Source of the DNA: Aculops lycopersici
Lineage: Eukaryota; Arthropoda; Arachnida; Trombidiformes; Eriophyidae
Assembly (NCBI GenBank): GCA_015350385.1
Contig: WNKI01000002.1
Coordinates: forward strand, 9,961,546 to 10,025,545
Direction: 5' to 3'
Length of the DNA stretch: 64,000 nucleotides
Numbering within the stretch: position 1 is the first letter of the stretch; every line of letters starts with the position of its first letter. Made by a program: the position numbers and the translations under genes. The notes beneath the pieces were generated by a model. That model made no database searches and was not told the DNA's origin. It was given only the letters and a program-made list of their open reading frames with translations. Below, piece by piece: positions 10,023 through 23,300 of this stretch.

Positions 10023-11357
10023 TTAGAACCTCTCGAGAACCTCGAATTTGATGCCTCGCTTCGTGAGACGATCCACCAAATATGTGTCCTTGAAACAGGC
10101 ACCTGGTGTCAAAACTCCCGGCGCTGGTAGATGACTTTTGTCGAATAGAAGAGTCATTCCGGAATGCACTAATAACCTAGAGGTACCAATGTAACCTGGG
10201 TCTGGTCCACTGACTCTGGTTATAATCTTTCTCGTTGGTTTATCATCGTGTTGCCTGTCAACGTCGTCCAACTTCTCGTCCCATCCGTAACCAATGATTG
10301 TGTTGGAAAATGTGCGATTCTCTAGGATTTTCCTTGGCACTCCCTCGGTGCTAACGGCACCAAATGAGAAAAATCGAGGATATTTCTTCAACAGGTAGCG
10401 ACCAGCCGAAAATTTTGCCAACACTCCAAAGAATGACAGGGCCATTATTAGTGCAATAGCATTAAATAATGTTCCAACCCTAAAATAAGTTTCGCAATAC
10501 ATTGGCCGTTCCTTAAAAGTATTATACTTGAACACCTCGCTTCTCTTGACAACAGTTCGATCACAACCCGGAAATGGCAAACAGTAACCCTTGACCTCCT
10601 CGATGTAGGTAAGAAATGGACGGCGTCTAAGAGGATATTTGGACTTGGTTGGTGGATGGGGTAGAATGTCACGGTATAATTTTTGTCTCAGAGGTTTTAG
10701 TTCATCGGCACAGGCGTAGCCATAGATTGCCGAGTGCCAAGTTCCAAAGTTTAAGCTTGGTCCAGAGGCATCCGTTGATTTTGCGTCCACAATTATGTCA
10801 ACTCCATTCAAATCACCCTGAAATTGTTTCTTGGTCCAAGTGGCACCGACATCCGAGGGAATCGAATCCCATCCTGAGGCGCTAACCAGGTAGCAACCTT
10901 TTCTTTTGGCCTCCTCAAAGTACTTGAGTTGCATGGACTCTAAAAATTGTGGCTCCCCCGAGACGTCAACATAATCTGTCGTGGCTTCAATACAAGCCTT
11001 AACAACTGGCTCCCCAAAGAAGCGATAGGGACCGACAGTCGAAATGATCAATCTAGTTCTCTTGCACATGTTTAAGATTGACTCATAATCGTCAACTTGG
11101 GCCTCAATAATTGGCACATTCTTAACCCAATCAAATTTAGTTTGCCCCGCCACCTGATCTAAAGCCTTTTGGATTTTCTCCTTGTTCCTGCCGGCAACTG
11201 CCCATTTCAGATTATCTCTCTTGTAGAGCCCCTCATCCTCCATTGATATTGCCATTTCCTCGACCACATATTGCCCTGTGAACCCGGAGGCTCCGAAAAC
11301 AATTGCATCGAACTCTCTGGCCATTTTTCTAGCGAGCAATGATAAATTATTTTTCAT
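10023..11357 (-). CDS. SCCPDH: Saccharopine dehydrogenase-like oxidoreductase
   Basis: Single-exon 444-residue homologue of SCCPDH, a lipid-droplet/membrane-associated protein with a dinucleotide-binding fold and unsettled chemistry. The N-terminal motif FGASGFTGQYVVEEMA (residues 21-36) is the NAD(P) loop. Typical family blocks follow: WAVAGRN, STVGPYRFFGEPVVKACIE, YVDVSGEPQF, SASGWDSIPSDVG. A hydrophobic helix at about 297-315 (LFNAIALIMALSFFGVLAKF) matches the family's membrane segment, and the C-terminus has the PGYIGTSRLLV and GVLTPGACF blocks. Two starts are possible: ATG at 11357, or ATG at 11324 (MAREFDAIVFG), which better matches the usual N-terminus. AATAAA on the minus strand at about 9862-9867 ends the transcript. 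Confidence 0.95.
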   Translation of the reverse strand: MKNNLSLLARKMAREFDAIVFGASGFTGQYVVEEMAISMEDEGLYKRDNLKWAVAGRNKEKIQKALDQVAGQTKFDWVKNVPIIEAQVDDYESILNMCKRTRLIISTVGPYRFFGEPVVKACIEATTDYVDVSGEPQFLESMQLKYFEEAKRKGCYLVSASGWDSIPSDVGATWTKKQFQGDLNGVDIIVDAKSTDASGPSLNFGTWHSAIYGYACADELKPLRQKLYRDILPHPPTKSKYPLRRRPFLTYIEEVKGYCLPFPGCDRTVVKRSEVFKYNTFKERPMYCETYFRVGTLFNAIALIMALSFFGVLAKFSAGRYLLKKYPRFFSFGAVSTEGVPRKILENRTFSNTIIGYGWDEKLDDVDRQHDDKPTRKIITRVSGPDPGYIGTSRLLVHSGMTLLFDKSHLPAPGVLTPGACFKDTYLVDRLTKRGIKFEVLERF

Positions 11358-12360
11358 GCACTAACTGTTGTATTATTTGAATTTTTAGATAAATTAATAC
11401 TTGATTTTTGTGAAAATGTTATCTTTGAATGCTGTCAATAACTAAAACAGGTGGCTTCAAGGAAAGATTTTATAATTTAATTGCGCGAAGGTCAGGGATG
11501 TGTTTTCTTTCAATGCATGCGTCGCACTCCCATTCACTTGCAATGGCTCTATCACGTTCCACTACCGTATCATCACTACTGGTTCAAGTGCAACTTTAGT
11601 ACGTTCCATTACATGCAAGTGCCACTTAAATTCAAGCCTTTGGCGCTGCACCACCTGCGTGCTCCTCCGTCGCCTACGCTGTAATTCTGCATAATGTGTC
11701 ATCGAATCTAGCTTGGGGGCGCGCGCGAGAGTGTTAATGCACGAACTTGTACGAGCATGCTAAAGATTCGTACAAAAAACTCGGATTCGCTGAGGAAAAT
11801 GCATCTATCACAAACTTTATGGTCGATTTGAGTTCGGATATTTATTCTATTGGTGAGATCAAGTTGAAGTATTTGGTCTGAAAGGATGCGAGCGGAATAC
11901 TAAACTGAAACAATCTCTTAGCGAGCAAAACCTTCCATTAGCTTCGAAATCCCGATGATCGTGACAGTTGTCGTTCAATTTGATCTCGACAAATATCGGG
12001 AAGTGGCGGTGTACAAAAGGTAGGGGTCATGCGATACAAACTCATTGTTCCACTTTTCGATTCTTCGAAGGGGTAAAATAAAAGGTAAGGAGCGAGAAAG
12101 ACAGTGACAAAGACAATGACAAGTAGGCTAACAAACGGCAAATTCGACTTTATTGCCTCACAAGAACCACAAAACCACCGACTCGTAGTTGGAGTCGGAA
12201 GTTTGAGGTAATTTTGCACGCTTCAGATTGTGTCACGCACACAACTGTCACCTGGATTTAGATTGGTCTGGCTAGAGTGTGACCAAATGGCAAGACCGCT
12301 GCTAATAGTGTGAGCAGCAGCAGCAGCAGCAGCTTGAGGATTGGTGCTAATAAGCTCAGG
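11358..12360. other. Spacer, probably including the neurotactin-like 3' UTR
   Basis: No firm gene. A minus-strand frame at 11938-12219 has a convincing hydrophobic helix (LPFVSLLVIVFVTVFLAPYLLFY) and four cysteines but begins at GTG just after a stop. It overlaps the likely 3' UTR of the neurotactin-like gene, whose AATAAA is read from 12154-12149. It could be an exon with an undetected upstream partner. The 11.4-11.9 kb part is divergent from SCCPDH and contains its promoter. Confidence 0.4.
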
Positions 12361-15300
12361 TCAACTGACCCAAGCATGGGAGCGGCCCAGTTGGCGTTGC
12401 CACATTGAACACTCCAATTGCTTGTAGTTGTCGGAATCCACTAGCTCCACCTTTGCTGCTTTAGTAAATAACTTGAGCTTGCCACTTTCATCTCCAGCTC
12501 CAGCCTCACTCTTACCCGAGGCTTCACCTTTACCTGTTAGGTGTTGCTGCTGCTGATTGGCGCCTGTGGTAAGCTCGCGAGGTTCCACTGGAGTTTGGTG
12601 CACAAACTTCTTGACCATCTTGCGCACTTGGCGTTGAAACTCCAAGTCTCTAGCTGTTGGCTTGAACTCTGGCGCCTCAAATTCGAAGCCAAAGAAGGCA
12701 ATCAGATCCCACATGTGAAAGGCAAACTCTTGCTTAGATTCGTACAATTCGCCTGCCTCCAAATCCTGCTTCTCTTTCTTCTCGGCCTCCAAGTCTAGAG
12801 AATTAACGTTGGCGTTGGCTTTCGAAGGAAGTGAGCGATTGCCTTTCGGGTTAACTCGACGCAATTCCCTCAAACTTGACGAGGGTGGGGTTTCCACAAT
12901 GTACCTGCTAACTTTGAGTTGATGTTGTGTCTCTAAACTTTTAGCAAGTTCGTTGATTGGACAAATTTGTCTTATGTCGCTCACCATCGACAGGTAAGTT
13001 TCCTTTGGACCCTTCGTGACGTCAGCCTCGACATTGTGGACGTCAATTTGCTGGTTAACTTTTGGTGACTGTGGCAGACGCGGTGATTTAGATTGCAATT
13101 GTTGTATCACAGGTGAGGATTCAGGTAAAGAATTGGACATTTTAGTGGTGGTTGCTTCAGGGACCAAGTACAAGTTGCTCGCCTCTTTGTAGGTGTCCAT
13201 TGAGAAACTATTGAGCGACGTGGAAACGTAGCTTTTAAAGTGGGCCCATGACCAGGAGTCCAAATCACGAGGACAGGGCCAATACTCGACAGCCTGCGCC
13301 GTGGATCCGATGAGCAGCGAGGGCGCCAACTTCCGGTTCCTGCTCTCAACTCCAACTTGGTTGCTGGCCGCTAGCTCTAATGGTATCTGTCCAGCGAGTT
13401 TGCTAGTGCTACCGTTGCTCAAATCTCCGCCCTGATTAGTTTTTCCTCTCGGTTGGCCACTAAACGTGTTTGCTTTTGCCGCAGCCGTTTTTGTTGTTGT
13501 TGTTGTTGTTGTAGTGGTAGTCTCTGGCAAGCCAAGTTTCTGCGCCGAAAGCTTGTGCTTGTGACTTGCAAAGCCGTCGCTAGAGACTGGCGGGTCCGTG
13601 GAAACTGGATCCGATTTGCCGGTTGTGGTGGCAATGGTTGCAACCTGCGTGGTGGTTGCCTTAGTTGTCGTTGTGATAGAGGAAGAGAGACCAATGGAGG
13701 CTTTAGTTTGTTGCTCAACTTCTCCCATTGCGCGGGTGGCGTCGCAAATTGAACCCTCAGGACAATTATCTGGGCGGCCAATATGTCGGCCACCAGCGGC
13801 TTTACGTTCGTTGTGTTGGTATTGGTGGTCGTGGTCGTGGCTCAGAGTTGAGGTCGAAGTTTGCGCACTCGAAGCAACACCAAAGTCTCCTTGCTGCTGA
13901 GATATGAGTCCACTGGCTTCCGCAATCTCATTAGCCATTGGACTTGTAGGACGATGGTAGTGGTAGTGGTGCTGCTTCCGCTGGTTTAGTTCAGTTGAGT
14001 TGGCCACTAAACTGGCAAAGTTATTATTACTTCCCTCAATGAGTTTCCCACTAGACTCATTGGTACCACTTTTAGCCACTAAATCGCCATCGTAAGCACT
14101 TACAAATTTGGCACTGTCAGATTGATTTTGTTGGTCGGCAGTGAAAGTGGTTGTTGTTGTTGTTGCTGCTGCTGCTGTTGCCGCCGCTGTTGCCGTAGCG
14201 TTCGAAGCAATGACAAGAAGAGGATACGATGACCAAAGGGAAACCAACTCGCGATCTACTGTCACAAATTGATCGGCCAAAATTCCATTGATAGGCAGGC
14301 TATTTTGGTCGTCCAACCGATAGGCCGGATCGTCGTTGCCCAAATATTGTCTCACTATTTGCTCGCCACTCGAACGCACGAGACACTCGACAAGAGGTAA
14401 TCGAGTTTTGGTTGTTGCTTTTGTTGTCGTCGTCGTCGTTGTTGTTGTTTCATTAAGTTGGTTCGCTTGTTTATTACCATCCTCTCGAGCACCTAGAGCG
14501 CTTCCGCCTCCGTTTCTTGTTGTTTCTATTATTGCTGCTGCTTCTGTTGTCGATGCCGCCATTTGGTTACGGGCAATTGGACGATTTACGCTTCTATTTA
14601 TGGTCTTGTTTATGCCATTCGAGTAGCAACTCGATTGGCTAACTAACAGACGTTCGTAGTGTCCGTTCGCTTTTTCATATGGAAAATTGTAATAGACTGT
14701 GGGATTGGTGAGCCAGGCAGCTCTAAACGGCAACTCGCTGGCAATGTTCGACAGGTTGACCCGCGATTTTGACTTGCTGCTTCTCGGGTTACTGTTGATC
14801 TCATTGTCGGAGTTGTTATTATCTCGAGAGTTGCGCAATAACAAAGCCAAGGGCAAAGCTGAGGCCGAATCTGGACCAAAAATAACTATATTATTTGGAT
14901 CCCCTCCAAAGGATTCAATGTTTCGCTTGATCCACTGCAAGGCAACCAGCTGATCCCACAATCCGTAATTACCCTCGCCTCCCTCGGGTCCGTTATTTTG
15001 AGCCAGTTGCTCGAGGGCCATAAAACCGAGCGCCTGTAGCCTGAAGTTGAAGGCCACAAAAATAACATCCATCTCTGAGTGAAGAGAGCGAGAGAGTTAT
15101 TTTGATGGATGAGATAATGGTTAGGATTAATTCAAAGGACAAACAATTACCAATGAGAGATATTATCTCACACACAAAGGCTTTCAGGTAGGAAAAACCT
15201 TGCAATATTAAGCCTCTACGCTTTAGTCTTAGGGGAAACTTACCTGCCGCTAGCGTGCCACTTGGCCGTGCGCGCATCCAATTAACTCCATCATTATCAT

Positions 15301-17256
15301 CGCCACCATCGTCATCGTCACTAACATTGAGCGAGTTGCGTGAACCTGATTCGCTCGCTCGAGCGGCACGACCCGAACCGTAGGCTAGGAAGCCGCCGTG
15401 AATGTAAACCATCACCGGAAGCTTCTGCTCTTGCGTCCAGTTGCGTTATGTAGCGAAATTTAACATCAGGGCCACCGACGACGACGACGGAGAGTTCGGT
15501 TTAGTGTGAATCAAGCGGATCGGGTCGTAGTGAGAGACGAGAGGAAAGTTGGGCGAAATCAAAGGGAAGAGTGACCGAGACGAACGTGGGAGGCAGGAGA
15601 GCGGAAGTGGAAGGAGTAGGGATTAGGGCAAGTTAGTGGATGGTTACTCTGGTAGTTGAGCTAGCTAGCTAGCTGGTCGGCTGGCCATAAACAAAAATTT
15701 ACTCTACTAACCTTGAATTGGTCGCCCAATTTGGGTGCGTAAATGTCCAGGTAGAGGCAATCCTCGTGGCCAGTGAAGCGATGCGTCATTGGACTTAGCT
15801 GGGCACAGTGCTGCTTGTTTCTCATATCCTCGCCGCTTGGCCTCCTCTCGCCTTGGCTATCAATGTCGCCGGCTTCCACTTCTAATCTGGACTTTGGAGC
15901 TGAAAACAGGTGGTTGCTCTCTGGAGTTGAATTCGAGTCGCATAACTCTGGATCGAGCCAAATTGGTCTCGGTCGAGTCCAGCGGCGCTCTCCGATTGGA
16001 GGACTAGCGTAGGGAATCCCGCGAAACACTATCGCTTTGCCCTCGGGTCTACCAGTGTAGGGTCCGCATTCAGTTTGAATGGTTAGTGCGCGAGTAAAAC
16101 TGTTACTTGTTCTTGATGTTCCTGCTCTATTACTTCCATTTTCTTTATCCTCGTTTCTCAACTTTTCCTGGTCATAACTTGAATCCATCAAACTTTCACT
16201 CTCCTCACTCATCATTGCAGCCTCCGATTCGCGCATTTGCCGCATTGAGCTTGACGCAAACTGATAGCTGGTCGAATGGCGCGGAGCCGGAAGTAGATCG
16301 CTAGGCGCATCGTTGTTTTGTTTGCGCAAATTTGAGCCACCATCTAATTCTAAATGATGGTTAAAATTTAATGTGCGCTCCTGCAGATGGCCACGTAGAA
16401 GATCTCGTTGCAGGTGGTTGTGGAAACTTAACGTGTATAAAATCATCAATGTTAAAACTAACACTAAACTAAAGAGAGCCGCCAAAAAGGCTGGCGCTCT
16501 CAATAGACTCACTAACAAACTGGCCTTGTTTCTCTGGTTTCGATTCAACAGTGCGCTCAGAGTTTGAACAACTCGACTTCGTTTGTGTTTCTTTGACAAG
16601 TTATCATTATAATCCTTATTATAACCATAACTATGCCGATAAAACTCCAGATTGTGGTTGTTATTTTGTTCCCCGTAATTGTGAGCAAATCTAATTGGGT
16701 GATGATGATGACTGAAATATGAGCTCCTGTGGCTTGATCTAAGCTCATTATTATTATTATTATTGTTTTGATTATGTTCCTCCTCATTAAATTTGTCGTA
16801 TCGTCTCCTCTGACTGCTCATCGTGGTCGTGGTTTCGGTTGTAGTTGTGGCTGTTGCTGTTGTGGCTCTTGTTGTATTGGTATTATTTGGTATATTTGAA
16901 ACATTAGTATCATCTTGAGCTGGTATCACATTTCTTTTCGCTAAAAACTCGCTAAAATGATCAATCATTCGCCTGCCGCCAAGCTGAACTCCCGCTTGCA
17001 ATCGTCTCGCCGACTCTCTAATTTGATTCGAAGTTGTTGAGGCAAACTTTCTTCTGATTCTTTTCTGCGAATAATTGAGTTTGATTCTCGATTGCTGTTG
17101 TTGTGTTTGTTGATTGCTAAGATGGAATCTAACTTGCGGCTGTCTTGATATATTTTCATTCCACTGGTTAGCTGACTCGTGCTCCTGTTGCTCACCGTCG
17201 GCCGCCGCCACGAGCACCAACCTGTCGCTCGCTATTGAGGGGGCTACGAAATGCAT
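12361..17256 (-). CDS. Neurotactin-like cholinesterase-homologous adhesion protein (expanded)
   Basis: Three exons, 17256-15712, 15424-15244 and 15074-12361, give 1479 residues; introns are GT-AG, phases 0 and 1, and a TAA lies just before the ATG. Topology is type II like Drosophila neurotactin: about 254 cytosolic residues rich in R, N and Q, a helix at about 255-277, then an ectodomain. Esterase landmarks are present: FRGIPYASPPIGERRW, GHEDCLYLDIYAPK, KLPVMVYIHGGF, FNFRLQALGF, GNYGLWDQLVALQWIKRNI, FGGDP and the closing CSMWQRQL. At the nucleophile elbow IFGPDSAS stands where enzymes have GESAG, putting Asp644 at the serine position, so the protein should be non-enzymatic. Hundreds of residues of S/T/Q-rich sequence are inserted inside the fold (roughly encoded at 14.2-13.4 kb and 13.15-12.85 kb). 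Neurotactin itself is 846 residues. The role is presumably cell adhesion and axon guidance. Confidence 0.88.
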
Positions 17257-19250
17257 CGTTTGTTATTTTTGTTAGTTTAGAAACCAGTTGCTCACTTGGA
17301 AATACACTTTGCCAAAATGGAAAATAAATCGATTTGAAGCATCGATGCTCAAATCTCAATTCAACTGAATGCGAGTGAGCGAGCGCACAGGCACCTAGCG
17401 ACTTTTGGCCGCTCGCTCGCGTGTGCGATGGGATGGGCGAACGCGCAGTCGCACAGATACCTGTGAATGGAATAACGGAGAGCAGCAACAACACTTGTTT
17501 GCTTTAATTCTACCCACATAAAAAGCCATACAACTACAATAAAAGTATTATATCATGACCAAATAGAACAACAGCAGCAGCAACAACAACAACAACATCT
17601 GGCTCAGTAGTTGAGGCGCCAGTTATCGAACTGTAAATTTGCTCTGCCAATGTTGTAACGTTGGCATTGGATTTAAGGCGAGAGGAGAGTTGTTGTGTTG
17701 TAATTATAAGTCACTTTGAATCTCAAGCTGGCAGAGTTTTGGTTGAGCAATTGAAGAGTTTAATATGCTATTATTTAATCCATTCCTATTCCACTCTACT
17801 AGACTTTGCTGCATGTTTCCAGCAATGGAATTGAAACAGTAGCAGCATTAGCGGCAAACTTCTCAAGTTTCTTTCAACTTGAATGAGAGTGGCAACAATT
17901 TGGATTGCATCCACTCGCCTATGGCAACGCGGAGCCAGAAGCTAATGTTTGCGATGAGCGGGAGAGCGGCGATGCAATTGATTGCTCTTCGTGGCGCCAG
18001 TTGCTCACTTGCTTACGTGGTTTCGGTCTGGTCTATTGAGATTAATATAGAAATCCTTGGCTCTGACCATCTGCAAGCCATCACAAGTCCAGTGTTTGCG
18101 CCAGTTGTTTTGCTCTTGCAACTCGCTCCCATAGCACAAGATATAGAGGGGCTAAGGGGCTGTTCAAATTATGGTTCCATTCCTATGCTCACTTAGGATT
18201 CTAACTTCGGACCTCCAACCTTTGCCACGCGCGCCGCGTGCGATCAAATGAAATTTGAGGCGACCAAATTCCAGTTGACTCACGCGAAATCCGCACACAT
18301 TGGTAGTGTGAAATTCGAACCGGAAGTTGGCGTGTGGCTTTTGGCGGGGGCGAATGCGAAAGTCGTTGCAAATTTCGCTTACTAAACGGGACGAGACACC
18401 GACCGAGGGCAAAACTTTTGCTTGAACAAACTCTCGCGCTGGCCACTTTTTGCCGCATCTTTGCTCTCGTATTGCGTCATCGGGTTTCCCAATTTCTCTC
18501 TTTCTCTCGCTCGTTCTCGTGGCTTGAATCGCTAAACTAAACTAAACTAAACTGAACATAATGAAACAAAACGAATCGAAACTAGAAACCAAAGAGGAGA
18601 AGTAGATGAGGTTAATGCAAAGGCCCAGTCCGAGTGGCCAGCCAGCTCGTTCTTGGGGAATAAATTGTTAGCCTCGCGCTGCTCGACTTCCGCCTGCCGC
18701 TTGCCATTTCCTTGAGTCTCACTGCGAGTAGCCTTTATGCTGACTGGTGGTAGTGGGACACAAATCGCGCACACATTCAAGATAAATCATTTAAATGTAA
18801 CTAGTGAGTTCTTTCTGAATAAAATTGCCTGCCTAGCGACTTTTGGGCTTTGCCTCCATTTGCACGTAACCCAAAGGAGGAATTCATTGAGATTTGGGAG
18901 CGAGATTTAGTTTAGTTTCCACGAATCGTCGTCGTCGTAGTAGTAGTTAGTTTCTCCTGAGGCTATCCGAGGAAAAACCCTTCAAGACTGGGAATCGATT
19001 TCCCATTTGGTTGACTAAGTAGCGAACGAGCGAGTGAGGGAGAGCTGGCACTTAGACTGACTCAAAATCGCGACTTATTTCCGAAGCCAACTCCCTCGGC
19101 TGGCCGTTTGAACGATCGATTGAAATGAGCCAAAGTTGATGTGAGATATGGAACTCGGGAATGTTTCCGGAGGAAAATTCCGCGAGAAAAACCCTCGAGC
19201 TACCAATTTAGTAGCCAATTCTAATTTTCACAACGACTTGCAACGGACGA

Positions 19251-19252
<2 letters not shown>

Positions 19253-19291
<39 letters not shown>
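19253..19291. repeat. (GA)n microsatellite
   Basis: An almost pure GA dinucleotide run of about 39 bp in the non-coding domain upstream of the neurotactin-like gene. GA runs of this kind often mark GAGA-factor-bound promoters in arthropods; that role is inference here. Confidence 0.85.
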
Positions 19292-19295
<4 letters not shown>

Positions 19296-20339
19296 CTATG
19301 TGCTACTATCATTACCACAGTAGTGAGCGCTAATATCAAAGCAACGCAATTCTACGAGGAAAAAGAACCGGAAAACTTGTCCCCCAAACTACAGATTTTC
19401 CAACGCCTTTGGATGAAAAATAAAAACTTGCCAAATCTAAATCGAGTTTGCCCACTGATATCACCATTTTCCATCCCATTGGCTTCCATTCCATTGCTTT
19501 TGTACATTTGGGATAGCGGTACTTTCTGGCCAGGCGTGAAGAATCCAAAGTTTCACGCTTCTTCTCCATCCACGACGTTCCTTCGGCTTCAGCTCCGGCT
19601 TCAGATTTAACTCCAAAATGTCTCGCCTCGCCTTCGGTCGTGCCAATTTAAGTTGCTAGATTTACCTGTCTGAGCTGTAGGCGTTCGCATCTCTTTTGCC
19701 TGGCAGCCAGACAGTCAGCCCATGGGCGCAAACCGGATGTCGACGACAGGTATGAGCGGATGAGTCATTCCAAATTTCGCTTGCCGCGCCGCAAGCGGAG
19801 ATCCTCACGTGCACTTCAAGAGTCTGCCAGCTAGAGTCGAGTGGGCGCCAAATTCGAAGTCATCAATCTTGCACGCGATGCAAGCGTTGTTTTAGTTTCT
19901 ACTCTTCCCTCTTATTTCTGGTTTTTACCTCAAATAAAAAAGAAAGCTCCAAGGTGTTCGACTGGCAAATCGGGATTGAATCCCGCAAGCACACGCCCAC
20001 ACCCACTTCGAGTTTGGAGCGCGGGCGTGGGTGAGTCACGTGCGAGCGATGGTTTCGTCGATTTCCTCTGGGCTTTGGGCCCTCAAGTTGGCTGCGCAAT
20101 GGAACTCGCTAGACCAGAGTCTTGGTGGCCGATCAATCAAGTTGCAAGGGAGGCTACAACAGTGGCAAGCAAGTGGTTGACTGCTAGTTTCCGCTGGGCG
20201 CTCTGGCCAACATGCTGCCCTTACTGATGCTGTGCCACTGGCCCCCTGGCCGCAGGATAACAGGTGAGCGGGGATTCAACTTTAGTTTAGTGCAGTTGAA
20301 TTCAATTTGCTCCCCAAGTAGTCGGCTGTGTGTCCAGTT

Positions 20340-20363
20340 TCTCTCTCTCTCTCTCTCTCTCTT
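20340..20363. repeat. (TC)n microsatellite
   Basis: A pure TC run followed by pyrimidine-rich DNA; the opposite strand reads GAGA. Confidence 0.85.
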
Positions 20364-23300
20364 CTCCTCCTCCTTTCTCTCACCTAGAGTTTGACTTTCT
20401 TCGTCAAGTTGTTGTTGCAATGGCTAGCCCCACCCCTGAGCGTTTAAAAGGTTGAATGATCAATCGCACCAATCTCAACCAACTAGCAAACAATCGGACG
20501 ACGATTTCTCACGCACACACAACCGACAAGCTAGCGCTTCAAGCGCCGACTTCCGGTTAGTGTGGCCGCCAGCGAGCAGTTGTCTCGTTTGTTTTGATCA
20601 AACTAGCAAGCAAAACTGGAAACACCAAACAACTCGCTAGCGACAAGAAGCTGGCGAGAGTCCAGTTTCATTTATATTTATTTATTGTGTCACTCATTTA
20701 AGCTGAAGTTTACGTCGCTCGTTTGCCACGTTACTGGCGCCATTGCCGCTGCCGCCCACAAAGTTTGCCCTCTTCCAGTGGAAATCACGATTCGGTTGCG
20801 AGAGAAAGAGAGACAGACAGACAGAGGAGCCGACGTGTCGTTAGCCTAACAACTGACGTCCCCGTTTTGTGGCCATCATATATCACGACGCTTCCAGTTG
20901 GTGTCCGTCTAGCTCTCTCCTGGTTAGCTAGCTGGATGAGCTCGGCTTCCAGTGGCAACTTCCGGCTGGTTTCCATCGTCAACTTGGCGGGCGGGCGGGC
21001 GAGCGTTTGGTTTGTATCGTGTGGTTTGTTTGTGCACGAGTTCGTCCGCTCGTTTGCGGGCACCAGTTTGTCCAAGACAATAGACTGTCTCTGGTGATAG
21101 TAGTAGTAGTAGTGGTGGTGCTGCTGCTGCTACTACTAATGCTGCAATTGCTGAGCCAACCAACTGTTAGCTCAGTCGCGCTCCCTGTGTGTTTGCAATC
21201 GCCGCTGGAATGCCAACGACATCAGAGCGAGAGGAGCCAAAGTAGTCGACAACAATGACAACATTCGGGGCGCAAATAGATAATATCGCGAAGAGAGGGC
21301 AGCGCGAGATAACTGAAACTGGTTGAGTGAGTCAGTTGGTCACAATGGCTTTCGGGATTTGGAAGCCATTCGTTCTCGTCGTTGTCTGGACTTTCTCGTT
21401 TCATTGAAACTTAGGGTACAGTAAGTTAGCGAGACTGGCATTTTTCCTCCGAAACGAAAAGTTGGCAAGTTTTCGCAACACTTTTGAGCTGTCGTCTAAA
21501 CACACAGACATTCTAGCCATGCAAACAAAAACTAAGCTGCTGGCCGCTGACTTGTGGTTTGCAAATTGATATTAAGCGTTGAAAGTGGCTTGCGGCCGAC
21601 TGCAAATTGTATGTTGTATCTTCGCATTGTAAGTTGAGGCACAAAACTTCCGAGCAACTCGCTAGGCGCCGCTAGAAAAATTCACCATTTTTGGTTGGAA
21701 ATCTTGGTACGAATTGTCTTGAATGCAAGGCAAATAGATTTCTAGCGACAGATAAGTAAGTAATTCAGTCAAATTGAGTTGCCCGACTGGAGAGTTGGGA
21801 TCCTGGTGGAAATTAACCCTTTAGTTTCGGGATTAATCCCCCTTTCCTTCTGGTGTGTTTGAGAAAGAGAGTGAGAGGGAGAGAGAGAGAGAGAGAGAGG
21901 AGAAAGAATTATGTTCAAGGTCATCGAGTTACGATTCATTGAACGCGATCTTATGCAAATTACTTGCCAAACTCTCGGCGACTCGAGCCCGTTTTACTGC
22001 CCTGATTTCAGGAGGTTTTCCTGCAGGCACTTCTGTCTGCCTGCAACAGTTTCCTGCCAATACGTTGCTCACGCTCAGATTCAAACTGCACTCGCCACCA
22101 AAGTCATTCTAGAAATTTAAAAGTCAAGAAACAAGATGGAAAGCCGCTGGTTTGTTTGCTCACTTATTTACAAACTTTCTCACGCCACAACCAGCTAGCC
22201 GCAAGGGCCGGAAGTTGGCGTCGCCTCGACGCTTGGATTGGTGCGTCTGATGGCACTTCCGGCCTACGCCTATCTCTCTTCCTTCGTCCGGCGCTTGCGA
22301 GTGGATTTCATAGAGCGAAAGAGAGATAGTTGCGGCTATTGCTGCTGCTGCTGCTCTGCCAGCTTTTTGCAAACTGCACCGGAAGTGGAAGCTATAGCCT
22401 CATATACTGGCATACACTGGCATATACTGGAGCGAGGAGGGGATCTTATGGAGAAGCGGAGCTTTATGGTCCAAATAATGGTGCAATTAAGCTGCACGCT
22501 GCCTCAAAATCATCGTGCTTCAAGAGTAGCGAGTCTTTTCCATGTGGTTAGCCAGGAGAGACGATTGTAAAGCAATCGGGGGTTGTATTCAAATGCTAAA
22601 GCTAGCGGCCGTTCAATTGGCTAGTTGTGTTCTTTTTTAGTTTGAAAAGAAAGGCAGTTGGTTAGGATGACGTAACGATTCAGCTGATCGACTTGTGGAC
22701 CCAAACCTCGCTCGTTTTATTTGGCAACTTGATGCCAGTAAGTTTTCTCATCTCAACACAACAAGCAAATAGAATGGAAGCAATAGAACGTGAGGAAGGG
22801 ATAGGGAGAGAATAAACGAAAGAACAACTTGCCAATTGAATCTCACTGTACAGAGCCAAGTGAGTGACTCTTCTTTGTAGGCAAATGCATTCATAAGAGT
22901 CACTCTTGCCGCCGTTTGTTTGTGGACGTTGTGGCAAGTGGCTACTGATAATGGTAGCGGTAGTTGCTGTCGGTTTCCCTTAAACTCAGATGCCAATGAG
23001 AAGTCTGAATCCCACGAGGCATCCAAAGAGCTAAAAAACTCCCCGCTTGCTCGCTCGACAGTTAGATTGTATCAACCGCTAGCTAGCGAGTGGCAGCCAG
23101 CTTTCCATTGGCGCCGTTAATGTCTCTTGTTATTGGGCGACTCGGCCGAGTGAATTGCCCCGTCCGCTTGCTTCATGTTCGCCGGAAAGACCGAGACTCT
23201 CGCACAATGGCCAGCGTTTCCACTCTCGTTCCTCGCTCAAGTGGAGCCTCGAGTTTGTTGGCTGGAGACTGCCGTCGCTACAACTACCACTAGAGCTCAC

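Noticed and set aside
10855..10875. Minus-strand GGGATTCGATTCCC resembling a tRNA B box
   Set aside because: Lies inside the SCCPDH coding sequence (SGWDSIPSD) and has no other tRNA parts.
11938..12219. Minus-strand frame with a good membrane helix
   Set aside because: No ATG, a stop directly upstream, and it overlaps the probable 3' UTR of the neurotactin-like gene; kept only as a note.
12361..12400. Signal-peptide-like 39-codon minus-strand frame just after the neurotactin-like stop (MLGSVDLSLLAP...)
   Set aside because: Created by a CTG repeat and stops before any donor; no downstream exon in frame.
19975..19989. CGGGATTGAATCCCG resembling a tRNA T-arm
   Set aside because: It is a near-complete palindrome with no T-loop and no matching D-arm, anticodon arm or acceptor stem nearby.
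20723..21258. Plus-strand frames of 80-124 codons in the 20-21 kb region
   Set aside because: They follow triplet repeats (TAG/TGC) and lack domains, signal peptides followed by cysteines, or splice partners.
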